Positions 12,101-22,304 of a stretch of DNA of 64,000 bases are shown here, piece after piece. Numbering within the stretch: the stretch's first letter is position 1; each line of letters opens with the position of its first letter. The DNA is taken from positions 2,356,001 through 2,420,000 of the forward strand of contig JAMXSV010000008.1 of the NCBI GenBank assembly GCA_027559495.1, written 5' to 3'. Position numbers and translations under genes: made by a program. The DNA comes from Aurifilum marmelostoma. Lineage: Eukaryota; Ascomycota; Sordariomycetes; Diaporthales; Cryphonectriaceae. Under the pieces are notes generated by a model. That model did not search any database. It saw nothing but the letters and a program-made list of their open reading frames with translations, and was not told the DNA's origin.

Positions 12101-12549
12101 TTTCACCTGGCTGGAAACGGTAATCGGCCGGCTAGCGCAGGTACCAACTCAAAATCCTAGCGGTAGACGGCACCAAGGGGAGCCAGTCCCGTCCGGGCAA
12201 GGTTGGGCTGGTGGGCATGGAGGCTTGAGAAGGGTACCATAGCAGTGTCGAGGGGTGGCGCCCCTTCATCTACCGAGCCGCAATAACGTGCTCTGTCTTT
12301 GACATCTAAGCCGCCTCCTCAGATCGAAATCATCCACATTAACCCCCAGCTGCTGGCCACTTCACCCCCAGAAGCATGCCCTTTTTGTATCATGACTGTC
12401 TAGACTAAATCTATCAATTTAGGTCAGCCGTGTGCCACGAGGTACGGTAGGGGTAATGATCATAATCTCGATCTTATCAGGGTGCCCTTGACTGGGCGTG
12501 CAGCTTCTGCATACCTCAACATCCGAAGGCCCCTGCTGCTGTGGGCTTT

Positions 12550-12582
12550 AGACACACACCACACACATACACACACACACAT
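12550..12582. repeat. CA dinucleotide microsatellite
   Basis: Imperfect (CA)n tract interrupted by single bases. Confidence 0.85.
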
Positions 12583-13234
12583 GTTGCCAAATTCTGCTGG
12601 GTCTGCTCCCCCAGCGTCAAGTCTCTGTTAAAGTCCCTCACGCGTTCAGTATTTTCTTGTGGTTGGGCTGCCAGGTCTCCGGCACCTACGATGCTCTGCC
12701 ACTAAGATCTACAATGCAATATCGGCTTTATTAATTGCCGACCGAGATAACTAACCGTATAGTACAGACTAGACCTGCAAGTCTAGCCTGCCTACCTGCC
12801 ACCTATGGACAGAGCTTACGTGCACCTATAGAGTCTTAGGGTTATTCACTCAAGTCGTTCCATGCCTCTCTCTGTCTTTTTCCTCTTTCTTTACATTCAC
12901 CGCGGGGGACAGTTGAGGTGTGGCGGTCAGTGTACTGTCTTGATTCCAGGTGAACCCCAGGCGGTCAGGCAGGACACGTCACAGCAGACATATCGCGGCC
13001 TTACGAAAATCATTGTGGCAGTCCGCTACTGCTCCGAACCGATCCATTGTTGACCGGCGTGGTAGCACTACACTCACTACACACGAGCAATTCCGAATTC
13101 AGCCGCGATCATATTTGCGATCATCTCTTTTGTGCCCCAGATCATCGCATCTCCATGTCGCATCTCCGATCACGCAAATTGATCAAAAGATCATCGTTCG
13201 TACAGCCTTGGGCTGGGTGTGTTTTCTTTTTATA

Positions 13235-13250
13235 TTTTTTTTTTTTTTTT
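13235..13250. repeat. Poly-T tract (T16)
   Basis: Sixteen consecutive thymines in intergenic DNA. Confidence 0.9.
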
Positions 13251-14275
13251 GAGAGTGGGGGGTGGGCCCCTGGGCTCTCTTGCGCTTCCAGACCTTGATT
13301 CCCTGTTTCATTGACTCTTGCCCATCCACCATTCGGTTAACCGTGTATCTTGCCGGCACCGGTGTCCACCTACTGAGGCTCCCAATCACAACATGCCACA
13401 GACGCAGTTTCCCCAGCTACTCTGGTATAGCGAGCATTGGGCAGGCGCGCAGCTGAGTTGTCATTGCCACTTGTACTATAGTACGGTACATGGTTAGTAT
13501 CTGGCTCGCTCTTTCCTCTCGGCGCTTCCAACCCCCTGCAGTGCATGCCCCGAACCGCAGTCGTCCAAGCTCCACCGCCAGATGTCGGAATATTCTCCCA
13601 TAGTGCCACTGCCACTTACACCCCAGCAAGACCAAAGGTCGGGGGTCAGGGATTTACGCGATGCATGGTCTCCTGGTCCTCCCGCGCTGGCGTACTTTCC
13701 CACCACGGTGGTCACCCCCTGCATTTCTCCTTTCCTACAATATATATCCTTGTGGGTCTATACATGTGGTAACCATTTTTTTCTTCCTGGTCTTCTTTTG
13801 CCTGGCTTGTGATCTACCTGTAATAGTAGAATCTCTCTTCCGTACTGTTTTTTCTCTCTCCTTCTTGTGCTGTTGTATCGGTTGGGACTGCTGAGCAACA
13901 ACTTCCGATATACGGTGCTCTATTCTTTCGTTTCCACACTCGCTCCATTCTCTTCCCCTCCTTCCTTGCTCTTTCCACACTGGACTGCACCTTGACTACA
14001 AATCTCCGGTCTATCCCTTCTTTCTCTACACAAGATCCAAGTCAGATCTTCAAGAGGCACGTCGCCCCACGATAGCCAGTCTATCAACTCGACCCCCTCC
14101 TCAAATAGTATTTTCCCCACCATCATTCCTTTTCACTCACCAGCCTTCTAAGTTTGGCTGGCCCTTGCAATACATATTTCTCTGTGCTGTGTGTCTCGTC
14201 ACGCATGAAAGAGACAGCAACCACACCACCCATCACCCTTTCAGAACAGGCGTCTTGCCGAAGACCACGCCAAAG

Positions 14276-15258
14276 ATGCGCACACGGACATCTGCCCTCG
14301 CGTCGGCGGCGCTGCCGGCTCTCGTCGCTGCCGGCACGATCCCGACCTACTCTGGAATGTCTGTCGTATGGTCTGCAGACTTTGCAGGCAAGGCGGGAGA
14401 CTCGGTGAACACAGATGTTTGGGACATTGCTACTTGTGAGCCACCCGTCCGCAAAGAAAGAAGGAAAATCTTAGTGTCGTCCAATTGCTGACTATTACCA
14501 ATAAAGCGATCGATACGAACGCTGAGGTGCAGAGCTATACTACTGCAGCTGCCAACTTGCAGCTCTCTGGAGGAGGCACTGTGCAGTTCGTGCCCTGGAA
14601 ATCAAAATCCGGGTCCTGGACATCCGGCCGCATCGAAACCAAAACGACCTTCACCCCATCGGCCGGCGCCATCATGCGGGTCGAGGCCTCTGCTCGGACG
14701 GGCGGTGATGCGGCTTCCAGTGCCCAGGGTATGTGGCCCGCGATCTGGATGCTAGGCGACAGCATCAGACATGGCACAGGCTGGCCACAGTGTGGTGAGA
14801 TCGACATCATGGAGATGGTCAACGGGCTCGGCACAGTGTACGGCACAATCCACTGCACGGCTGAAATCTGTGACCCAGATACGAGTGCAGGCTATCAAGG
14901 CAGCGCGGTCACCGACGACGACTGGCACACCTACAGCGTGACAATCGATCGGACAAGTAACGTCTGGGAGACAGAGTCGATCAACTTCATGAAGGACGAC
15001 ATCATCTATTTCACGGCCACAGGTGCGGAGATCGGTGATGAGGCTGTGTGGGGTGCGCTGGCTCACTCCCCACTGTATATGATTATCAACCTAGCTGTTG
15101 GTGGCACTTGTAAGTATTTCTTTTTTCTGATGGAGAGTTCTGTGTTGTTGGATCAGAAACTAATTTTCCACATAGGGCCTGGTGATCCAGACTCTTCGAC
15201 GCTTGATGGCTATGGAAACATGCTCGAGGTTGAATACGCCGCCGTCTACTCCAGTTGA
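14276..15258 (+). CDS. Secreted GH16 endo-beta-glucanase
   Basis: Exons 14276-14435, 14507-15109 and 15176-15258 code 281 residues. Introns of 71 and 66 bp are both phase 1 with clear signals; the second rebuilds the Trp of GGTWPGDP. The first 20 residues form a signal peptide (basic start, Ala/Leu core, cleavage near VAAG). The GH16 core is evident: the WxxDF-like strand VVWSADF, NAEVQSYT, MWPAIWMLG, the catalytic GEIDIMEMVNG with nucleophile and acid/base Glu, and the final strand MLEVEYAAVYSS. The family cleaves beta-1,3 or beta-1,3-1,4 glucans at or outside the cell wall. Immediately after the TGA at 15256-15258 the same frame stays open for 200 more codons (separate entry). The short form alone is a complete GH16 domain. 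Exact glucan specificity cannot be judged. Confidence 0.9.
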
Positions 15259-15861
15259 CTCGCGGACTCCTCGTCCGACGATCCCGCTGCCCCGACAAGT
15301 GCGGGCTCCGACTCGAGCTCCAGCTCCAGCTCCAGTCCTAGCTCGACCAGTGCTGTTAGCAGTACCGTCGACATCACCACCGTGGCCACCACCGTCACCA
15401 CGGCTGTGAGCGCCACGACGTCTTCGGCTTCGGTTGCCTCGGCATCTGTTACAGTGTCAACCTCGTCTGAGTACTCTAGCACACTCTTGTCTGCAACAAC
15501 ATCAGCAGCGGCCGTGACCTCGTCGGTCGGGGGGACGACCACCGCCTCAGCGCCTTCTTCCCAGTCCACCCTGGATCTTCCTGGGGACTCTAGCGGCGAC
15601 TCCTCATCCAACAGCACCACTTTCAACCCCTACGAATGTCTATGCAGCGGTGCCAGCTCTCTTCGATTAGATTTCGGCCTGGGTCCGATCCTCTCACGCG
15701 TCAGCCTATTCAATCTAGGGCGCCAAAGACCTCAAGACATGACGACATGGAACGGCTTTCTTTCTACAGCCTACAGGCTGCTAGACGACGCACGCCTGGT
15801 CATAGCTATGACCATCACGGCGTCGCCTATTTTATTTACCATTCTGGTACAACTTTTATGA
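15259..15861 (+). other. In-frame Ser/Thr-rich open extension after the GH16 stop
   Basis: Directly after TGA (context AGT TGA CTC) the GH16 frame continues for 200 sense codons to the TGA at 15859-15861. The first about 120 residues are Ser/Thr/Ala-rich, like the O-glycosylated stalks of fungal cell-wall proteins, and include an AGCTCC hexamer repeat around 15313-15345. The last 21 residues are strongly hydrophobic (LVIAMTITASPILF...), like a GPI-attachment signal or membrane anchor. I searched for an intron that would remove the TGA; the best GT...AG pair (15244-15299) does not keep frame. This is therefore either stop-codon readthrough, a recent nonsense mutation, or a sequence error. Confidence 0.6.
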
Positions 15862-16657
15862 GCGATGATGATACATATATACCAGCTCTACCATGAGCTT
15901 ATTTTGTTTCTTGTGCGGATTATTTGGGGTTTATATACTGGCGAATTAGATACCACTTCTTAAAACTTTTAAAGCTGCTATTTTGAGAATAGACATTATA
16001 CCATTCTCGCTCTTACAAACTATGGCATGCCCTGAACTTCAGTAGCCGATTGGGATTGTTTCTGGAAGTTTACTGATATGATCTGCCTTGCGGCTCAAGT
16101 GAGACTGGTGGTTAGGCATATATCATTCATCGTTTAGTGGATCTAAAGTACTTATATTAAGGCGACACGGCCCGGTGGCGCGGCGCCACTCCCGCAGCGG
16201 TAACCTCCACGCCAAATGCATCCTTTCGCGCCCTAAAAGCAAACACAGCAGCAGCCAGGGGCGGATCCTAGTGCAAGGGCCTACGGCAAAACGGTTGGTG
16301 CGTAGCATGTACGCTCTTTTAGTGATTACAGTAGACGCTGTAGGCTAATCAGATTGTTACGATATATATTTCACAATGTGGCTTTACGCGAGGTTGTGAG
16401 GGCGGGATCACCTTTTCCAGCCCAAAAGGAAAGACGAAAATTATACTAGAACTATTGAAGAAGAGGAGTGAAGCAAAAAATCTCTATAATCGTTTATAAT
16501 CTTTGATGCGCAATTGGGCTCTCAAAATAGCACTAGAAGTGTTGGAGATCGACCAGGTTGACAAAAGAAAAAAAGGAAACTCCTTCCCATATGCAATTCG
16601 CTGTTGTTACAGAATTGGTTCACACAATCGAACCAACTCATCCCTCGACTTCGCAAT
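15862..16657. other. Intergenic region between convergent GH16 and P450 genes
   Basis: Convergent 3' flanks. AT-rich, with no coding signal. A GC-rich patch around 16160-16300 does not resemble any element I recognise. Confidence 0.5.
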
Positions 16658-18559
16658 TCATGCCTTGGCCTCGGTCTCCCCGTCCTCCTGTTCACTCTCG
16701 CAAAACTCCAAGAAATCCACCTCAGGCGTCCTCGCCCTGCACATCAACATCTGCCTCGGGTCCGGCATCATCTGGAACCCCAAGGGCGTCTCGGGCAGGA
16801 GCTGCTCCTCTCCGTCCTCCCCACGGGGCAGGGCCCAGTCGTAGTTGAGTAGCATGTAGGCAAACATGAGCTTCATACTGTTGGAGGCAAAGAAGCGGCC
16901 CGGGCAGGCGTGCAGACCGTGGCCAAACATGGTCATCTCGGGCGACGTGGTGACGGTTTGGTATTTGTTCTCATTGCTGGGGCCGGAGGAGCGCAGGCGA
17001 AGGAACCGGAAGCCGTCGAACTTGTGGGGATCGGCGTGGATGGCTGGGTTGAGCATGGGTGGCGGGGACATCATCAAGTAGGTACCCTTGGGGATGAGGG
17101 TGCCGTCGCTGAAGGTGATGTCTTCTTGGGCCACACGGGGCATGTTTGCTGTTGGTTGAATCCACAGAGTCAGTCGACGTCCAAAACCACCTTCAACAAG
17201 AAATTGTGGGAGAGGCTTCTCTAATTTCTTTTTCTTTGTGTCTTCCACGCGACAACTCACCATTAACTCCAGGGTGAATCCTCAAGCTCTCCCGGATGAA
17301 GCTGTCCATCTTCTTCATCTTAAAGAGCATGTTCTTGTCGATCTTGCCCGTCTGCCCCAGAACCGCCACCACCTCATCCCGCAGCTCCTGGACATACTCT
17401 GGATAGCACGCCGCATCCAGCAGCAGATATCCCACGGCCCGCGACGTGGAGTTCATGCTCGCCATGGCCAGCGCAATCTCCATGACGCTGACGTCAGGCA
17501 GCTTTGTCCTGCCGTGTGCCATAGACGCCGCCACAAACCAGTCCACTGAGTCCAGCACCTTTCTGCGCGGCGCACCGAACTGCCGAATCTCCTCGAGCCG
17601 CCTATCGACCTCCGGGTTGATCAGCGCGCGCGCCCGCCGCACTTCCTGGCGGACGAGCCGGCACTCGGGCAGCACCCAGTGCACAAAAGGCCGTAGGAAG
17701 GGCGGGAGGCTGTTGAGCCGCTGCACGGCGCGGAAGGCATCGGTTGCGTATGAGGTCGATATGGACTGCCAGGCTGGGTCGTCGGCCAGCTTGGGGCCCA
17801 AGAAGATGCGCGAGGTCTGGCGGGCCACGCAGCGCAGCACTGTGTTCTTGAGGTTGATTTGTGTCCATTCCTTGGGGTGGCCTACATACAGGTCGCAGGT
17901 CTGAGGGAGGGCGCGCGCCAGGGGCTCGATTGTGAGGCCTTTGGCTCATGCTGTTAGTCTTTTGGCCTACTTATATGTATGCGTGCTGCGCACGACGCGG
18001 GTAAGGGCCTTTACTCAGAACTCCAGGAAACTGCTTCTTGAGGGCGTCCTGGAAGACCTCGCCGGTGCTTGCGGTGCTGAAGCCTTCGAAGCCGGGATAT
18101 GTTGCGTAAAAGTCCTTGACAACAAACGCGCTGAAGTCGAGAGCCGGCAGGTTCTTGTACTCGTCCAGATACCGGGGAGGTATGATGACCTTGGCACCAG
18201 ATTGAGTGAAATCATTGACCCGGAAGATACGGTCCTTGTACTATGAAGAAGAACATGGCTTCTCATCAGCAAAGGAGGGTTCAGGAAGGAGGAATGATAA
18301 TGGTGAGGAGGAAGATCTCAAATACCAGTTCGTAGCCCTTCTCGAGCAGTCTACTTGCGCCCGCCCTAAACTCCGCCTGGGCCTTGGGGCCGCTGCCAGG
18401 GTTGACAATGGGGATTTTCCTGAGTCTCCATGCTAGCATCTGTTGTCGGAGCCAGTCGCTCGTGAGGAACGTTATCAGGGCCACAATACCCACCACGGTG
18501 GCTACTCTGACATGCCAGTCCGTGGATGCGACTGTGTGAAAGCTTTCGAGATGCATCAT
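16658..18559 (-). CDS. Cytochrome P450, ent-kaurene-oxidase-like (CYP68/CYP503-type)
   Basis: Four exons on the minus strand: 18559-18326, 18240-18015, 17938-17261 and 17148-16658, giving 542 residues. Phases are compatible, with introns of 84, 75 and 111 bases between those borders. The start is the first of two adjacent ATGs, just before the membrane anchor (VATVVGIVALITFLTS). Family motifs: KDRIFRV, IIPPRYLDEYKNLP, K-helix RESLR, FDGFRF, and heme loop FGHGLHACPGRFFA with the axial Cys. The FGHGxHACPGRFFA form is typical of fungal P450s that act on terpenoids and alkaloids, such as ent-kaurene oxidase. The I-helix reads SMNSTS where this family usually has AIHTTS. No terpene cyclase or other backbone enzyme lies nearby, so the substrate is unknown. 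Confidence 0.88.
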
Positions 18560-19922
18560 GCCGAGTCTGAAAAGTCCTGAGGGGAAGAATCGTTGTATCG
18601 TGTCGCTTACGTACAAATAAAGGCGGTTTAGTCTGGAATCTAAAATTGTCTAGACAGGCTTTTCTTTCTCTTTATATATATACTGAAGGAGGGCGCAGAA
18701 TAGATCGCCACAAGAGGCCATTCGAACAACAGCAACATAGTGAGTGAATATTAGTAGGAGACATGACGGTCACGAAGAACGAATACGAAGGACAAGACTC
18801 GCTCTCGGGGCTTCAAGGAGAATATAAAGAAGAATGGATGGCTTAGAGGCGGAATTGCTGTGCTACATGAGGATTTTGCTTTCAGTGTACGCGGATAAAG
18901 TAAAGCTACAGACCCGAAATAGACATTATACTTTACTGTGCCAGCAGCCTTCTCCCACCCAATGAGCCTCTGTGGATTACCTAACGGGCCACCTGAGTCG
19001 GGGTTTTGGCGGACCCAGGCCTCCGGGTAGCCCCTAACAAGGAGCATGGCTCTAGCATTCTGGGGGGAAAGTGCTGCAGCACAGAGCGAAACCGAGTACG
19101 AAGCTCCTCATAGCTGGTTCGTCCAGCGCACAAATGTATAAAGTATAAACGCTCCCCCCATCGACCGCGTTGATTTTAAGTTTGCTTGCCCAATGCTGTG
19201 TATACACAGCCTCAAGGCAAGAGAACCACATGTGGGAACTTCATTCAGCCATGGACACACCGAGGCAACCAAATTAACCTTAAAGCTTACTATAGTGACA
19301 CTCAACAACCTGCATGAGGGGATGACCCGATTACGAAATCCTATCGAGCGGACCTCCAAGCCGATTGTTAAACGGCTGGCAACCGGAACTGTCCACACAG
19401 CGGCGCAGATAACCATCGCCGGCCCCGGCCAAAGCCACGGAACCGATGCTGCGGCCACTAGCATCGTAAGTGGCCTGACCCAGGATCTCGTCGTCTCATT
19501 ATCGGCCCTCAGAGATTAGCAAAGTAACAAGCTTTGAGCTGGCCAAATTGCTGGACAGCATGCGTCGCGGCCAAGGGTGAAAAGGGGCCGCTTTGCCAGA
19601 AGGTTTTGAACCTATCTGGTACCAATATTTTCCCGTCGAAAGTCGTGATTGCGATGATATATTCAGGACTGACTGGTACCCACGTGCTGCTGAACGACGC
19701 ACAAAAAAGCCATCAGCAAAGACTTGGGTTGGAAGAGAAAGCGAGAGACAACTGCCGATGTAACTCGGACCGTTGTCAGATTGGCAGAAACACAACCGCC
19801 TGTTCAAGGATATCGTTGCGATTCAGAACCCAGGCCTCCTACTCGTCACACACCGCCACCTCTTATTCGCTCCTCGAATTGCGCCCGCAAAGTCGATATA
19901 GAAAGATGTTCTCGTCCACAGA
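18560..19922. other. Intergenic region upstream of the minus-strand P450
   Basis: No coding region recognised. It includes the P450 promoter on the left and the 3' flank of the next minus-strand gene on the right. Confidence 0.5.
18673..18682 (-). promoter_or_regulatory. Candidate TATA element of the P450 gene
   Basis: Alternating TATATATATA about 115 bases upstream of the P450 ATG on its own strand, within a T-rich flank. Position and sequence fit a core promoter element, but no transcript start can be seen. Confidence 0.35.
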
Positions 19923-20820
19923 CTAAGGCAGGCTTGAGCCCTGCATGACCTCTCCTAGCTGGACAAGGGTTCTCTCATAGACCCTAGCAACATCCATGTA
20001 GACATCATCATCTTCATCCTCCCAGTTGGGGTCAACAAAGCCTCTGTCCTCAGCAGCACTGTCTGCAATATCGGAATCGGTGTCGGCTTCCGTGTCCGTG
20101 TTCATGTCGTCGGAATCGTTCTCGTCCATGTCAACAAGGGGCGCATTCTGTTGGTTCATAAACTCAACCACGAGGACCCTCGTCTGTTCAACTATGCTCT
20201 TGCACCGCACCATGTGCGTCTTAGTCATGACCCCCCTCACACCATTCTCGAAGCCCGGCAGCGTCTCTCCGGTATCGATATCTCGTCCTGAGAGCAGGCT
20301 AGCAAAGCAGAAGTCGAGTTTTCGGAACACCGAGAACATCGCTGTGGGTTGTGGAGGGAAGCGCGTGATCCATTCGGTGAAGTCGTTGGCGACGTTCAGA
20401 AGGTAAGGTATCTGAAGATTCGCTGCAAAGTGTATCTACATCAGCGGTCCCGCCTTTGCTAGAGTGTAAGGGGATCCAAGTCTAGCTGAACATGAGAAGA
20501 AGATACTTGCGGGTGCCAGAAAGCCACAGTACATCGAGAAGGCCCTCGACGTCCTTGCATAGCTCGCCCAGATTCTTGTAACCCACCACCTCATCGCCAG
20601 CCTTAGCTTCCTCAAATTTCTTGACAAATCGCCTGTTGATGGACATGAGCTGGTTCTCGACGTAGATCCTGACCTTTTCTTCCTTGGCCGAGCCCGCGCG
20701 CAGCGGATGCGATCGAGGATGGGGAAGTCCAGTTGTCGGGCGCGTCGATGTTCCGCTGGGCGCGGGCGATGGTAGGGACTTCTGCGGCAGAAAGCCACCA
20801 GACAGTGAGGCGTCAGCCAT
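19923..20820 (-). CDS. Conserved fungal protein with acidic C terminus, unknown function
   Basis: Two exons on the minus strand, 20820-20511 and 20422-19923, code 269 residues. The intron (20510-20423) has a GC donor, C|GCAAGT, with a GCTGA-like branch and CAG acceptor. It joins SGT to PNLQIPYLL and gives one uninterrupted frame. The conserved part comprises YVENQLMSINRRFVKKF, GYKNLGELCKDVEGLLDVLWLSGT, and KLDFCFASLLSGRDIDTGETLPGF. The C terminus is strongly acidic (Asp/Glu-rich for about 45 residues). From memory, fungal database entries of this family are often labelled meiotic recombination protein DMC1. I see no Walker A/B or RecA core, so that label should not be trusted. It is divergently transcribed from the Tom6-like gene. 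Confidence 0.8.
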
Positions 20821-21173
20821 TCTCAATATTGCATGTGAAGCTTCTGTGATTAATGTTAGATTCCCATAGCATCTTCATGGATAGAAATGGCAATTGGGTA
20901 ATTTGTTGAAAGAGTAATCTGGAGGGAGAGAATGGAAAGAGTGTTAGCCCATCAAAGTAAATGACGTCTAGTGGCCCAGGCTTCCCCAATGGGGGTGAGT
21001 GGGCCCCCTCCAACAGCGGCAAAGACCCCCCGCCCCTCCCAATGGCGGAGCTAAAGCGAAAGCTCAGCAGGCGCCGAATCTGACGTCGGCTCCATCGAAC
21101 TTTTTGCGATTTCCCAATCTTCCCCTAACAACCTCGTCGATACCTTCATCTTCCGCACACCACACACGTCAAG
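20821..21173. promoter_or_regulatory. Bidirectional promoter with paired CCAAT and CRE-like boxes
   Basis: The 353 bp between the two divergent ATGs contains two CCAAT boxes (20986-20990 and 21039-21043) and two TGACGTC (CRE/bZIP) sites (20962-20968 and 21082-21088). This suggests shared regulation by the Hap/CBC complex and a bZIP factor, as inference from motif content. Confidence 0.5.
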
Positions 21174-21539
21174 ATGCCACCCAAGAGAGTCATCGTCGAG
21201 CGCGGCTACGGTTCCGGCAAGCGCATCCAGAAGGGTTACTTCGCCTCTACCTACGATACCCTCACGTCGCCTGAAAACTCGGCCATGGTCAAGGCCATCG
21301 CGTCCTTTGGTGTACGTTGTTGTGCTTGCTCCTTCTGCTCTAGCTGTGTCGCTTGCGCTTCGCGAGATTGACCATATTCAAGGCCTATGTACTGACTTGA
21401 ATCTATCTATAGGTCGGCGTTGCGTTCCTCTCGACTTCCTGGGGCGAGTTCCTGCTCCCTCCGTAAGCTTCCACCCAGGGCTCGTAACAAGCTCCGGCTG
21501 CCGCCACTAACGAAATTCTTACCGACGCGCAGGCAATAA
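21174..21539 (+). CDS. tom6: Tom6-like small mitochondrial outer-membrane protein
   Basis: Exons 21174-21311, 21413-21462 and 21533-21539 code 64 residues. The N terminus is basic (MPPKRVIVERG). It is followed by a helix (FASTYDTLTSPENSAMVKAIASFG) and one transmembrane segment (VGVAFLSTSWGEFLLP). This layout and the LLPPQ end match fungal Tom6, which stabilises the TOM import complex. Intron 1 (GTACGT...CTGAC...TAG) is phase 0. Intron 2 (21463-21532; GTAAGC...CTAAC...CAG) leaves a last exon of only G plus CAA TAA. If intron 2 is retained, the donor itself supplies a TAA and the protein ends one residue earlier (LLPP). The Tom6 name rests on remembered family features. Confidence 0.7.
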
Positions 21540-22304
21540 AATAACCGCACGATCTTCTGGTTGCATACTCGACCCCAATGCCGCTTCTATGAGAGCGTAT
21601 TCAGGGTATCATGGTGTGTATGCTCGACCCAACGGGCGCGACGATCATACGATAAATAGAGTTCCGTATACCACTTGCGAGGGTCAAGGGAAACGGTGTG
21701 AAGAACCGCAGCAGATGCGTTGAGCTCGAACGGAGTAGGATACAGGCGCATAGGACCTCCTGTCAATATACATCTCGTTTCTCTGATCATTCGCGGTCCA
21801 TACCTCACAATATGCATGATCGTGTGCAAAGATGATCTCGGGATTGCCTCAAGCAGAATGCACCGACGAACACGAGGACCTGCGTCTCAAAGGAGTCGAG
21901 TTCTGTGCCGGAGCCATCACAATGAGATGGCATTGAAGTTGATCCATGGCGTAAACAGACGGGAACACGATCTAGGCTTCATCAGGACAGGAGGATCCAG
22001 CGGGATTCAATCTCGCCTTCAAGAGGAGGACATGGAGGACGTCCCAAATACTACACCATACTTTCGGCCGGATGTACGTCGCCACCAGCGTACGGACTCA
22101 GCACCCATTAAAATGTCCTGTTTCAACAAGATGATTAAATCACTAGAGAAATTCAAAGGATAGCCATCTCCATGGCCCCGAACTTGACGACGACTAGCAT
22201 CAGCAGGTGACACTGCCTAAACTTTTCTCAGAGAGATATTGACATATTGCTCTTCAAAAAGTAGAAAAAGCCCCTTTTTCCATGGCAACACACTGGGCAT
22301 ACAG
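21540..22304. other. Intergenic region between convergent Tom6-like and ADH genes
   Basis: No supported gene. The plus-strand open frame 21720-22163 has no recognisable domain or splice pattern. Confidence 0.5.

Larger units (their letters stand above)
9180..14275. other. 5.1 kb non-coding region between P450 and GH16 genes
   Basis: No protein family, RNA gene or transposon was recognised on either strand. Open frames are short and look like chance. It holds a CA-rich microsatellite (about 12550-12582) and a T16 run (13235-13250). The pyrimidine-rich stretch from about 13700 to 14275 is probably the promoter and leader of the GH16 gene. Confidence 0.55.

Noticed and set aside
15244..15299. 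Candidate intron that would splice out the GH16 stop codon
   Set aside because: Donor GTCTAC is poor and the 56-base length would shift the frame.
16120..16380. GC-rich patch in AT-rich flank, considered as a transposon remnant
   Set aside because: No terminal repeats, target duplication or coding remnant could be identified.
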